Below, one piece after another: positions 41,639-50,507 of a stretch of 64,000 nt of DNA. The DNA is from Planctomycetota bacterium. Lineage in GTDB: Bacteria; Planctomycetota; Phycisphaerae; FEN-1346. Under the pieces are notes generated by a model. It was not told the DNA's origin. It ran no database searches and saw only the letters and a list, made by a program, of their open reading frames with translations. The stretch lies in NCBI GenBank assembly GCA_030602705.1, contig JAUVZF010000001.1, positions 51,144-115,143 on the forward strand, written 5' to 3'. The number at the start of each line of letters is the position of its first letter. Position 1 is the first letter of the stretch. Made by a program: the position numbers and the translations under genes.

Positions 41639-42985
41639 ATGAATCCCAAGAACTGCTTTACCCGCCGCACGTTTCTTAAGAGCGCTGCCTCGGCCGCCCT
41701 CGTCGGCCCGTACGTCATCACGTCCGACGCCCTCGGACGCGACGTCCGTCCATCGCCGAGCAGCCGCATCGGCATGGCCGGCATCGGCGTCGGCGGACGC
41801 GGCGGAGGACACATGCGGTCACAGGCCCAGTTCCCCGACGTCCAGGTCCTGGCCGTCTGCGACGTGGACAAGAACCGCCGCCTCAAAAACAAGCAGTACA
41901 TCGAGCAGCACTATTCCAAGGTCATCGGCACGACCTACGCCGGGTGCGACGACTACGCCGACTTCCGCGAACTCCTGGACCGCCCCGACATTGACGCCGT
42001 CGTCCTCGGCACGCCGGACCACTGGCACGGCCTGGGAACGATGCTGGCCGCCAAGGCCGGCAAAGACATCTTCTGCGAGAAACCGATGGCCTCAACCATC
42101 GGCGACGGCCGTGCCGCCGCCGACGCCGTCCGGCGTTACGGCCGCGTTTACCAGACGGGCAGCCAGGAACGCTCCCGCGACAATTGCCGCTACGCCTGCG
42201 AACTCGTCCAGAACGGGCGCCTCGGCAAGATCCACACCATCAGGACGTTCCTGCCGACGGGCAACAGGCGCTCCGGCGCCACCGGCCCGGTACCCGTTCC
42301 CGACGGCTTCGACTACGAGAACTGGCTCGGCCCCGCCCCGTGGCAACCGTACCACCCGCGGCGGTGTCACGGCTCGTTCCGGTGGATCCAGGACTACTCG
42401 GACGGTGAACTGACGGACCGCGGCGCCCACGTCAACGACATTGCACTGCTGGCGGCGGGGCCGTTCCTCAAAGGCCCGGCCACCATCCAGGGCCACGGCA
42501 CGTTCATCAACGACCCGCTCTGGGACACTCCTTACGAGTACCACATCGAGTTCAACTACGCCAACGGCGTCCGGTTCATCGTGGACAGCAGCAACGCGCC
42601 CGGCGACGCCAAATGCAGCATCACGCGCGCCCACCGCGGCATCATGTTCGAGGGCGACCGCGGGCGCCTGTTCGTGGCGATCCACGGCGGAGCGTTGGCG
42701 GCCGACCCGCCGTCGCTGCTCAAGGAGAAGATCGGTCCGAGCGAGATCCACTTCGGCCGCTCGCGCGACCACCGCCGCAACTGGGTCGAGGCCATCAAGA
42801 CACGCGGGGCCACGGTCGCCCCGGCCGAGGACGGTCACCGCACGGCGTCGTTCTGCCACCTGACGATCATTGCATGTCGGATGGAGAGAAAACTCACCTG
42901 GGACTTCGACAAAGAGCAGTTCATCGGTGACGACGAAGCCAACAGCATGGTCCACCGTCCCCCGAGAAGCCCCTGGGTCCTGTAG
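41639..42985 (+). CDS. TAT-exported Gfo/Idh/MocA oxidoreductase
   Basis: 448 residues. The twin-arginine signal TRRTFLKSAASAALVGP marks it for folded export. The Rossmann domain has IGMAGIGVGGRGGGHM, then VLAVCDVDKNRR and LGTPDHWHGLGTMLAAKAGKDIFCEKPMA with the family EKP motif. The C-terminal sheet domain includes ELTDRGAHVNDIALLAAG. It should keep a tightly bound NAD(P) in the periplasm and act on a sugar or inositol ring. ATG 41639 follows GAGGAG. It is less similar to the two later paralogues than they are to each other. Confidence 0.88.
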   Translation: MNPKNCFTRRTFLKSAASAALVGPYVITSDALGRDVRPSPSSRIGMAGIGVGGRGGGHMRSQAQFPDVQVLAVCDVDKNRRLKNKQYIEQHYSKVIGTTYAGCDDYADFRELLDRPDIDAVVLGTPDHWHGLGTMLAAKAGKDIFCEKPMASTIGDGRAAADAVRRYGRVYQTGSQERSRDNCRYACELVQNGRLGKIHTIRTFLPTGNRRSGATGPVPVPDGFDYENWLGPAPWQPYHPRRCHGSFRWIQDYSDGELTDRGAHVNDIALLAAGPFLKGPATIQGHGTFINDPLWDTPYEYHIEFNYANGVRFIVDSSNAPGDAKCSITRAHRGIMFEGDRGRLFVAIHGGALAADPPSLLKEKIGPSEIHFGRSRDHRRNWVEAIKTRGATVAPAEDGHRTASFCHLTIIACRMERKLTWDFDKEQFIGDDEANSMVHRPPRSPWVL

Positions 42986-43010
42986 GCGCCGGCAAGCACG
43001 GCGCCCCTGA

Positions 43011-43031
43011 GTTAGCCGCCCGTACGGGCGC
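43011..43031. repeat. GTTAGCC-type palindrome
   Basis: A 21-base unit that is the exact reverse complement of 55651-55671. It lies between the first Gfo/Idh gene and the HEAT gene, 25 bases after the Gfo/Idh stop. Confidence 0.7.
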
Positions 43032-43160
43032 GTACCGTGCGAATCGTTGCAGCAGGAGGCTCAACCAACTAGAATGACCCCGCTTTCAACAAGCGGAACT
43101 TGCCGGAACGCGGGCCTGCCGAACGCCCGCCGTACTTGTAACAGATGGAAGGAGCCCACC

Positions 43161-45215
43161 ATGGGGTGCTGCAGAAGATGGGTTGTCGGTCTTACGGTCG
43201 CGTGCATCGTGCTCGCTGCCGTTGTGCCCGTCCGGGCCGCTGATCCGACGCTGGGACAGGATCTGAAAGACCTGCCCAAGTACAAGTTCGGCCAGAGCCG
43301 CGAACACCTGACCCGTATCGCCAACGCCGTGCGCGACGCCAAGGGCGCCGCGCGAACGCGGCTGTGTACGCAACTGGCGGCGGTCCTCGGGTCGAATGCC
43401 ACGCCCGACGCCAAGCGGTTCGTGTGCCGGCAACTCAGTATCGTCGGCACGGCGAAGGAAGTCCCCGCCCTGACGGCTCTGCTCCTGGACAAGGAACTGT
43501 CGGACATCGCGCGGTACGCGCTGGAGCGAATTCCCGACGAGGCGGCCCTGAAGGCCATGCGCGATGCCCTGCCGAAGGCCGAGCCCCACGAGAAGATCGG
43601 CATCATCAACTCGCTCGGAATGCGCCAGGACAAGGCGGTCCTGCCCGCGATCCTCCCCCTGCTGAAGGGCAAGGACGTACCGATCGCCATTGCCGCCGCC
43701 AGCGCGCTTGGCAAGATCGGCGGGCCCGAAGCCCTTAAGGCCCTGGCCGAGGTCCGCGGCCGCGCCGGCGACAAACTCAAACCCGTCGTCTCCGACGCGT
43801 ATCTGCTTTGTGCCGACCGCCTGCTCGCCCAGAAGAACAACACCCAGGCCGCCGCCATCTACCAGGAGATGTTCAAGCCCACCGAACCGAAGCACGTGCA
43901 GATGGCGGCGCTGCGTGGCATCGTGGCGGCCGGCGGCGAGAAAACGCTGCCCTTGCTTACGGAAATCCTGACCGGCAACGACGCCGGGATGCAGGCCGCA
44001 GCCTTGCGGTTTGTCCGCGAGGTCTCCGGTCCCGAGACGACGAAAGCCCTGACGGGCCTCCTGCCGAAACTGCCACCCGCATCGCAGGCCATGCTGCTCG
44101 ACGACCTTGCCACGCGCGGCGACGCCTCGGCCCTGCCGACCGTCGTGGCCGCCGCCAAGAGCAACGACGAGGCCGTCAAGAAGGCGGCCGTCAAGGCCAT
44201 CGGCAAACTCGGCGACGCCTCGACCTTGCCGATGCTGACGGCGCTGGCCTCCGGCGGCGGGCCGCTCGCCGACCAGGCCCGCGCCTGCCTCGACACCCTG
44301 CCCGGCGCCAACGTCAACGCTGCCATGATCGGCCTGGCCGAGCAGGGCAACACGAACGTCCGCAAGGAGTTGATCCGCAGCCTGGGCGCCCGCGGGGTCG
44401 CCAAGGCGGTTCCCGTCCTGCTGAAGGCCGCCGGCGACGCCGACAGCGGCGTCCGCTCCGAATCGATGAAGGCCCTCGAGGTCCTGGCCGACGAGAAATC
44501 GGCCCCGGCCATCGTCAACCTGGTCGTCAAGGCCAAGGACGACGGCGACCTGGCCGCAGCCGAGAAGGTCCTCGGCACGCTCGCCGGCCGAGCCGAGAAC
44601 AAAGACGCCGTCGTGACGCCGATCCTTTCGGCCGTCGGCGGTGCGCCGACCAAGGCCAAGTGCGCCCTGATCCGCTCCCTCGGACGCGCCAGCGGTGCCA
44701 AAGCGCTCGGCGCGGTCGCCAAGGCCGTCCGCGATTCCGACGAAGGCGTCCAGGACGCCGCCATCCGCTCCCTGGCCGGCTGGGCCGACGCCGGTGCGGC
44801 CCCACAACTTCTAAACATCGCCAAGACCTCTCGGAAGACCACGCACCAGGTGCTGGCGCTTCGCGGCTACATCCGCATTGCAGGTCTCAAGGAGGTGTCC
44901 GCGGCCAAGAAGTTGCAGATGTACATGTACGCCATGGCTGCCGCCAAACGTCCTGACGAGAAGAAACAGGTCCTGGGCGGCCTCGGTAACGTCAAGTCCA
45001 TCGATGCCTTGCGGATGGTCGTCCCGGCCCTTGCCGAGAAGGCTCTTCAACGCGAAGCCGCCGCCGCCGCCGTCAAGATCGCCAAGAACCTCGGCGGGCA
45101 CGGCAAGGAGACAATCCGCGCCGCCATGCAGAAGGTGCTGGAGGTCAGCAAAGACAAACGCATCCGCAAAGACGCCGGCGACCTGCTGAAGAAAGCGGGC
45201 GGGCCGAAGAAGTAG
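43161..45215 (+). CDS. exported HEAT-repeat protein
   Basis: 684 residues. A signal peptide (VVGLTVACIVLAAVVPVRA) is followed by some fifteen alpha-helical HEAT/PBS-lyase-type repeats, for example VLPAILPLLKGKDVPIAIAAASALGKIGG and DEAVKKAAVKAIGKLGDASTLPMLTALA. The tail is Lys-rich. No catalytic motif is seen; it is probably a periplasmic scaffold. ATG 43161 follows GGAAGGAG. The C-terminal third aligns by eye with the HEAT protein at 61259-63478 (both have CALIR-LG, then QVLALRG and AAKRPDEKK). A terminator follows. Confidence 0.85.
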   Translation: MGCCRRWVVGLTVACIVLAAVVPVRAADPTLGQDLKDLPKYKFGQSREHLTRIANAVRDAKGAARTRLCTQLAAVLGSNATPDAKRFVCRQLSIVGTAKEVPALTALLLDKELSDIARYALERIPDEAALKAMRDALPKAEPHEKIGIINSLGMRQDKAVLPAILPLLKGKDVPIAIAAASALGKIGGPEALKALAEVRGRAGDKLKPVVSDAYLLCADRLLAQKNNTQAAAIYQEMFKPTEPKHVQMAALRGIVAAGGEKTLPLLTEILTGNDAGMQAAALRFVREVSGPETTKALTGLLPKLPPASQAMLLDDLATRGDASALPTVVAAAKSNDEAVKKAAVKAIGKLGDASTLPMLTALASGGGPLADQARACLDTLPGANVNAAMIGLAEQGNTNVRKELIRSLGARGVAKAVPVLLKAAGDADSGVRSESMKALEVLADEKSAPAIVNLVVKAKDDGDLAAAEKVLGTLAGRAENKDAVVTPILSAVGGAPTKAKCALIRSLGRASGAKALGAVAKAVRDSDEGVQDAAIRSLAGWADAGAAPQLLNIAKTSRKTTHQVLALRGYIRIAGLKEVSAAKKLQMYMYAMAAAKRPDEKKQVLGGLGNVKSIDALRMVVPALAEKALQREAAAAAVKIAKNLGGHGKETIRAAMQKVLEVSKDKRIRKDAGDLLKKAGGPKK

Positions 45216-45261
45216 GCGGCCAAGGCCGTGAGCGATACGGCCCTCTGCGCCGGCGAATCAG

Positions 45262-45287
45262 AAAAAAGGTTCCTGGAACCTTTTTTT
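45262..45287 (+). terminator. rho-independent terminator after HEAT gene
   Basis: A-run plus GGTTC (45262-45272), loop CTG, GAACC plus a run of seven T (45276-45287). The A and T runs pair, so it can work on both strands. A second partial GGAACCTCTTTTT follows. Confidence 0.8.
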
Positions 45288-45408
45288 GGCTTGGAACCTC
45301 TTTTTGGCCCCTCCGCGCGCTGCCCCGCCCCAGGAAAAGCCGCGTGTTTTCTCCGTCCCACACGAGGACCTTACAGAGGCCAGGCACAGGTAGTCGGAGG
45401 AGACCACA

Positions 45409-46803
45409 ATGTCAGCGAGCCACGGTGAACCCGGCCATTTGCCGGCAGGCGTGAAGCGACGCGAGTTTCTCAGGTCCGCAGCCGCCGTCGGCGCCGGCCT
45501 GGTCGCGGCACCGACCATCCTAGGCGCTGAGAAAGCCGGTCCCGTGCCGATCAACGTTGCCGTCATCGGGACAGGCACCCAGGGCCGCGAACTCATCGAG
45601 CAAGCGGTCAAGATGGGCGGCGTCCGGTTCAAGGCCGTCTGCGACATCTGGAAGTTCAGCCAGAAGTACGCCTCCGGGCGTCTCGAAGACTACGGCCACC
45701 CCGTAAGCGTCTACGAAGACTACCGCGACATGCTCGCGAAGGAGAAGAACCTCCAGGCGGCCATCGTGGCGACGCCTGACTGGATGCATGCGGAGCACAC
45801 GATCGCGTGTCTCAAGGCCGACCTGCACGTCTACTGCGAGAAGGAGATGTCGAACGACCTTGGCAAAGCCCGCGAGATGGTCGTGGCGGCCCGGGAGACG
45901 GGCAACCTCCTCCAGATCGGCCACCAGCGCCGCTCCAACCCACGATACCTGCACGCCAAGCATAGATTGCTCGACGAGGCCCACCTCCTTGGCCGCATCA
46001 CGCACATCTACGGCCAGTGGAACCGCTCGACGGCGGCGTGCGGCCCGAAGAGTTACCCGAAGAAGTACCCCATCGAGGAGGCAACGCTCCACAAGTACGG
46101 CTACGAGAACATGGACCAGTTCCGCGACTGGCGGTTCTACAGGAAGTACGGCGGCGGGCCGATCGCCGACCTGGGCAGCCATCAAATCGACGTGTTCGGC
46201 TGGTTTCTCGGCGTGCGCCCGGTCTCGGTCGTGGCCGAGGGCGGGCGCGACTACTGGAAGCCGTACGAGTGGTACGACAACATCCTGGCGATCTACCGGT
46301 TCGACACGCCGCAGGGAACCGTCCGGGCATTCTACCAAACGCTTACCACAACCAGCGCCGTGGGCTTCTTCGAGCGGTTCATGGGTGACGAGGGCACGCT
46401 TCAAATCTCGGAGAGCGCCGGCAAGTGCCGCGTCTTCGCCGAGGGTCACCTGACACCGGAGCCCGGGGAGAGCACGCACGCTTGGCATACGTGGGTCGAG
46501 AAGGGCTACTTGGTTGAGGTCCCCAAGAAGAAGGAGAAGACGAAGCGCCCCACAACCCGAGCCGAGGAGATGCTGGCCGTATACAAGTCCCTGCCGCCCA
46601 CCGCCTTCGTGTTCAACAAGGACGTGGAGAAATCCCTCCACCAGCCGCACCTTGAGAACTTCTTCGACGCCATCTGCGGCAAGTGCAAACTGAACTGCCC
46701 CGCCGAGGTAGGCTACGAGACGGCCGTCCAGGTTCTGAAGGTCAACGAGGCCATCGCCAGCGGCGAGAAACTGCACTTCAAGGAGGAGGACTTCACGGTC
46801 TAA
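45409..46803 (+). CDS. TAT-exported Gfo/Idh/MocA oxidoreductase (paralogue A of a tandem pair)
   Basis: 464 residues. Twin-arginine signal VKRREFLRSAAAVGAGLVAAPTILGA. The Rossmann domain has NVAVIGTGTQGRELIEQAV, FKAVCDIW, and IVATPDWMHAEHTIACLKADLHVYCEKEMS, where the usual EKP reads EKE. The C-terminal domain has ITHIYGQWNRSTAACGP, YGGGPIADLGSHQIDVF and an FYQTLTTTSAVGFFERFMGDEGT segment. It is about 60-70 percent identical by eye to the next gene. ATG 45409 has GGAGGAG upstream. Substrate unknown; glycoside 3-oxidation is a family possibility. Confidence 0.88.
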   Translation: MSASHGEPGHLPAGVKRREFLRSAAAVGAGLVAAPTILGAEKAGPVPINVAVIGTGTQGRELIEQAVKMGGVRFKAVCDIWKFSQKYASGRLEDYGHPVSVYEDYRDMLAKEKNLQAAIVATPDWMHAEHTIACLKADLHVYCEKEMSNDLGKAREMVVAARETGNLLQIGHQRRSNPRYLHAKHRLLDEAHLLGRITHIYGQWNRSTAACGPKSYPKKYPIEEATLHKYGYENMDQFRDWRFYRKYGGGPIADLGSHQIDVFGWFLGVRPVSVVAEGGRDYWKPYEWYDNILAIYRFDTPQGTVRAFYQTLTTTSAVGFFERFMGDEGTLQISESAGKCRVFAEGHLTPEPGESTHAWHTWVEKGYLVEVPKKKEKTKRPTTRAEEMLAVYKSLPPTAFVFNKDVEKSLHQPHLENFFDAICGKCKLNCPAEVGYETAVQVLKVNEAIASGEKLHFKEEDFTV

Positions 46804-47138
46804 GGCGCAAGCGCGGTCCGCCTCTGCCTGCCTTGCACGGTGACGCGAACCTCCTCGCGGCGGGCACGACTGCCCGCCGCGCTCAATGCGGCGCGCGAAA
46901 GGCTTCGCGCGGTGGGCAGTCCTGCCCACCGCGCGGCGTCGAAAACCGCGTTACGGCCGTACGCTATTGGGGTTAATAGTGACGAAAGCGCCGGGTCGGG
47001 CGTCAATATTCCCGCGACTGGCGCTTGGCATTCGGCACAAAATCGGTACAATGGCCGCTCCAGATTGGGGCAAGCAAGAGGCCCGGGCCTTCAGGACCAG
47101 GCCGCGCAATCGAGTTCAAGAGGAGGCGAGAACCGAAG
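46804..47138. other. intergenic region with two strong hairpins and a promoter
   Basis: 335 bases without a gene. Hairpin 1 is an 11-base perfect stem (46856-46866 with 46871-46881). Hairpin 2 is a 13-base perfect stem (46906-46918 with 46923-46935). Both have the core GGGCA-NNNN-TGCCC, so they belong to one repeat type. Neither is followed by a T-run. A promoter follows at 47025-47052. Confidence 0.65.
47025..47052 (+). promoter_or_regulatory. promoter for third Gfo/Idh gene
   Basis: TTGGCA (47025-47030), 16 bases, TACAAT (47047-47052). The leader is about 80 bases long. A sigma54 reading was tested and rejected because no TTGC lies at the -12 spacing. Confidence 0.55.
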
Positions 47139-48521
47139 ATGAGCAATCCCGAAAGAGCACGTTCCACGACAAGGGTGAACCGGCGCGGGTTCCTGAAATC
47201 CTCCGCCGCCGTCGGCGCCGGGCTGGCCATGGCGCCCACCATCCTCGGCGCCGAGAAGGCGGCCGGCGCCGACATCAACTGCGGCATCATCGGCGCCGGC
47301 ACCCAGGGACGCGTCCTGCTGGAGCAGGCCGTCAAGATCCCCGGCATCAAGTTCAAGGCCGTCTGCGACATCTGGCCGTACAGCCAGCGCTATACCAGCC
47401 GGCGTCTCAAGTCTTACGGGCACGAGGTCAACGTCTACTCGGACTACCAGGAGTTGCTCGCCAAGGAGAAAGACCTCCAGGCGTGCATCGTGGCCACGCC
47501 CGATTTCGTGCATGCCGAGCAAGCCATTGCGTGCATGAAGGCCGGCCTGCACGTGTACTGCGAGAAGGAGATGTCGAACAGCCTGGCGAAGGCCAAGCAG
47601 ATGGTCCAGGCGGCCAAGGAGACGGGCAAACTGCTTCAGATAGGCCACCAGCGCCGCTCCAACCCGCGGTACATCTTTGCGAAGCAGAAACTGATCGACG
47701 AAGCCAAACTCCCCGGCCGCATCACGCACATCTACGGCCAGTGGAACCGCTCCACCGCCGCCGCCGCTCCAAGAGGATTCCCGAAGAAATACCCCATCGA
47801 CCAGGCCATCCTCGACAAGTACGGTTTCGAAGACATGTTCCAGTTCCGCAACTGGCGGTTCTTCAAGAAGTACGGCGGCGGGCCGATGGAGGACCTCGGC
47901 AGCCACCAGGTGGACGTCTTCCCCTGGTTCATCAACGGCAAGCCCAAATCGGTCCAGGCCAGCGGCGGCGCCGACTACTGGAAAGAGTATGAACTGTACG
48001 ACAACGTCCTGGCCATCTACGAGTTCGAGACGGCCCAGGGAATCGTCCGGGCGTTCTACCAGACGCTCACCACGAGCAGCGCTCGCGGCTACTACGAATC
48101 GTTCATGGGCGACGAGGGCACGCTTACGATTTCTGAAACGCCCGCCCAGTGCCGCGTGTACGCCGAGGGTCACCTGCCCTCGGTGGACGGCAAGCACGCC
48201 TGGCAGCCGTGGGTGGACAAGGGCTACATCATCAAGGTGCCGGAGGCGGAAGAGAAGGAAGAGGAGCCAAAGACCGCCGCCGACGCCATCATGAGCGTCT
48301 ACAAGTCCCTGCCGGCTGTGGCCTTCATGTTCAACATCGACGTCGAAGACGCCTACCACAAGGCCCACATCGAGAACTTCTTTAACGCGGTGCGCGGCAA
48401 GTGCAAGTTGAACTGCCCGGCCGACCACGCGTACATGACGGCCGTCATGTGCCTGAAAGCCAACGAAGCCATCGAGGCCCGAAAGACACTGGACTTCACG
48501 GAAGAGGACTTCAAGGTTTGA
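47139..48521 (+). CDS. TAT-exported Gfo/Idh/MocA oxidoreductase (paralogue B of a tandem pair)
   Basis: 460 residues. Twin-arginine signal VNRRGFLKSSAAVGAGLAMAPTILGA. INCGIIGAGTQGRVLLEQAV, FKAVCDIWPYSQRY and IVATPDFVHAEQAIACMKAGLHVYCEKEMS are the cofactor domain. ITHIYGQWNRSTAAAAP, YGGGPMEDLGSHQVDVFPWF and FYQTLTTSSARGYYESFMGDEGT match the preceding paralogue. The acidic insert AEEKEEEPKT replaces a basic one in the partner. ATG 47139 follows AGAGGAGG. It is followed 8 bases later by the seven-haem cytochrome gene, so they are almost certainly cotranscribed. Confidence 0.88.
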   Translation: MSNPERARSTTRVNRRGFLKSSAAVGAGLAMAPTILGAEKAAGADINCGIIGAGTQGRVLLEQAVKIPGIKFKAVCDIWPYSQRYTSRRLKSYGHEVNVYSDYQELLAKEKDLQACIVATPDFVHAEQAIACMKAGLHVYCEKEMSNSLAKAKQMVQAAKETGKLLQIGHQRRSNPRYIFAKQKLIDEAKLPGRITHIYGQWNRSTAAAAPRGFPKKYPIDQAILDKYGFEDMFQFRNWRFFKKYGGGPMEDLGSHQVDVFPWFINGKPKSVQASGGADYWKEYELYDNVLAIYEFETAQGIVRAFYQTLTTSSARGYYESFMGDEGTLTISETPAQCRVYAEGHLPSVDGKHAWQPWVDKGYIIKVPEAEEKEEEPKTAADAIMSVYKSLPAVAFMFNIDVEDAYHKAHIENFFNAVRGKCKLNCPADHAYMTAVMCLKANEAIEARKTLDFTEEDFKV

Positions 48522-48529
48522 GGGCCAAG

Positions 48530-50494
48530 ATGACACGACAACCTATTTGCCGTCCCTCGCCCGACCGACGCCCGTTGGGCGGGACCGCGGTGTTCACGGT
48601 AATCTTCGCCGCCGTTTTGGCAGCGACGGCCATCGCGCCTCTCGGCGCGGCCGAGAAGAAGGTTACGCACGTCACGGGCAGCCGGGCCACGTTTGTCCAT
48701 CGCCTGCCCCTGCTCGACGCCGAAAACGGCGCCGTCGCGCCCGACGACGACCCCTGCATGCCCTTCGCCTACCGCAACACGTGCACCAAGTGCCACGAGT
48801 ACGACCAGATCCGCAAAGGCTGGCACTTCAATGCGACCGATCCGGAGGTCGATCCCGGCCGTCCCGGGCACCCGTGGTTCTGGTGCGACCCCAAGACAGG
48901 TACCGTCCTGCCGCTCTCGTACCGCAAGTGGTCGAACACGTGGCGGCCGGACCAGGTGGGCATGTCGCCGTGGAAGTTCTGTCTGAACTTCGGGCACCAC
49001 CTTCCGGGCGGCGGGCCCGGCGAGAAAAGCGACCCCAAGGACCCTGCCGCCAAGTGGCTCGTGGCGGGCAAACTCGATATCAACTGCGGGGCGTGCCACA
49101 GCGGCAGCCCGGCATACAATAACATCGAGTGGTACCTCCAGATCGCCAAGCAGAACTTCATGTGGGCCGCCGCCGCATCCACCGATTTCGCCGCCGTCAC
49201 CGGCGCTGCCGCAAGCATGCCGGCGTCTTACGACCCCTTCATGGGTCCCGACGACGAGAAGCAGGCCAAGAAAGCGCCGGCGGTCCTGTATGATGCCTCG
49301 AAGTTCAACGCGAAAAAGGAGGTCTTCTTCGACCTGCCGGCCCAGCCGCCAGACAAACGGTGCCACTTCTGCCACAGTCATGTGGAGGTCGGCACTGCTG
49401 CCCCCGAGCCCTGGGCCACCGATGCCGACGTCCATCTGCTCGCCGGCCTGACGTGCTCCGACTGCCACCGCAACGGCCTCGACCACAGGACGACCCGCAA
49501 CTACGAAGGCGAACCGGCGGCGAAGGACCATCCGGAACTGGCGTCGCTCACCTGCCGCGGCTGCCACCTCGGCGAGCAGTCGGCCGCATGCGGTCCGAAC
49601 ACGATGGGCGGACGCCTCGGCGCACCCGTCCCGACGCACGTGGGGCTGCCGACGATTCACTTCGAAAACCTCGCGTGCACCACCTGCCACGCGGGCCCGT
49701 ACCCCGAGCAGAGGACGCGCCGCGTTCAGACGTCGATGGCTCACCTGATCGAGTTCCAGGGCCCGCACCGCGGTCCCGACGCCCTGCCCCACATCGTCGA
49801 GCCGGTCTTCGTCCGCGGCAAAGGCGACGGCAAGATCGGACCTTGGCGAATGGTCTGGCCGGCGTTCTGGTGCTGCATCGAGAAATCGCCGACAGCCAAG
49901 CAGGCTGAGAAGGTCACGCCACTCGGCCCCGACACCGTGTACGAGACCGCCAAGGACGCCTTCGACAGGACCATCGAAGGCGAAGCGGAAGGCGGCCTGA
50001 CAGCCAAGCGCATCGCGGCCGTCCTCGCCATGCTCACCGAGAAGGACGAGAAGAAGGGCGAGTTCGCCTACGTCTGCGCCGGCAAACTCTACCGGGCGGG
50101 GGCCGACGGCGCCCTGGCCGCCGCCGATCATCCGGACGCCAGGCCCGTCGCCTGGCCCATCGGTCACAACGTGCGGCCGGCGGCCCAGTCGCTGGGCATG
50201 GGCGAATGCACCGACTGCCACGGATTCGACGCGCCCGTCGCCTTCGGCGAGGTCGAGGTGCCGTCGCCGGCCAAGATCGGCCAGGGCGTGACGATGGCCA
50301 TGTACGAGTTCCAGGGCCGCGACCCCTTGGAACTGAAGGCCTGGGCCATGTCGTACATGTTCCGCCCGATGTTCAAGGTGGTCGGTTTCACGACGGCCGG
50401 CGTGATTGCGGCCGTCCTGTTGCTGTACCTCTTCCTGGGCCTTGCCGCCCTGGCGCGTTGGGCCGGCAAGAAGGCCCCTCCCGGGCCCGCGTAG
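48530..50494 (+). CDS. seven-haem cytochrome c with C-terminal membrane anchor
   Basis: 654 residues. An N-terminal hydrophobic segment (about 20-40) should direct export. Seven CxxCH haem sites start at residues 85, 186, 278, 309, 342, 383 and 560. A long haem-free stretch of about 170 residues separates the sixth and seventh. A membrane helix (about 618-641) ends the protein and would hold it on the periplasmic face. The arrangement recalls multihaem reductases such as tetrathionate-reductase or hydroxylamine-type families, but I cannot assign one. It lies 8 bases after a Gfo/Idh gene and 13 bases before a b-type cytochrome, so electron exchange with quinones is likely. Confidence 0.82.
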   Translation: MTRQPICRPSPDRRPLGGTAVFTVIFAAVLAATAIAPLGAAEKKVTHVTGSRATFVHRLPLLDAENGAVAPDDDPCMPFAYRNTCTKCHEYDQIRKGWHFNATDPEVDPGRPGHPWFWCDPKTGTVLPLSYRKWSNTWRPDQVGMSPWKFCLNFGHHLPGGGPGEKSDPKDPAAKWLVAGKLDINCGACHSGSPAYNNIEWYLQIAKQNFMWAAAASTDFAAVTGAAASMPASYDPFMGPDDEKQAKKAPAVLYDASKFNAKKEVFFDLPAQPPDKRCHFCHSHVEVGTAAPEPWATDADVHLLAGLTCSDCHRNGLDHRTTRNYEGEPAAKDHPELASLTCRGCHLGEQSAACGPNTMGGRLGAPVPTHVGLPTIHFENLACTTCHAGPYPEQRTRRVQTSMAHLIEFQGPHRGPDALPHIVEPVFVRGKGDGKIGPWRMVWPAFWCCIEKSPTAKQAEKVTPLGPDTVYETAKDAFDRTIEGEAEGGLTAKRIAAVLAMLTEKDEKKGEFAYVCAGKLYRAGADGALAAADHPDARPVAWPIGHNVRPAAQSLGMGECTDCHGFDAPVAFGEVEVPSPAKIGQGVTMAMYEFQGRDPLELKAWAMSYMFRPMFKVVGFTTAGVIAAVLLLYLFLGLAALARWAGKKAPPGPA

Positions 50495-50507
50495 GTGGGA
50501 TGAACGA

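Noticed and set aside
47025..47045. Sigma54-type site beginning TTGGCA
   Set aside because: No TTGC at the required distance; a TACAAT at 16 bases fits a sigma70 promoter better.
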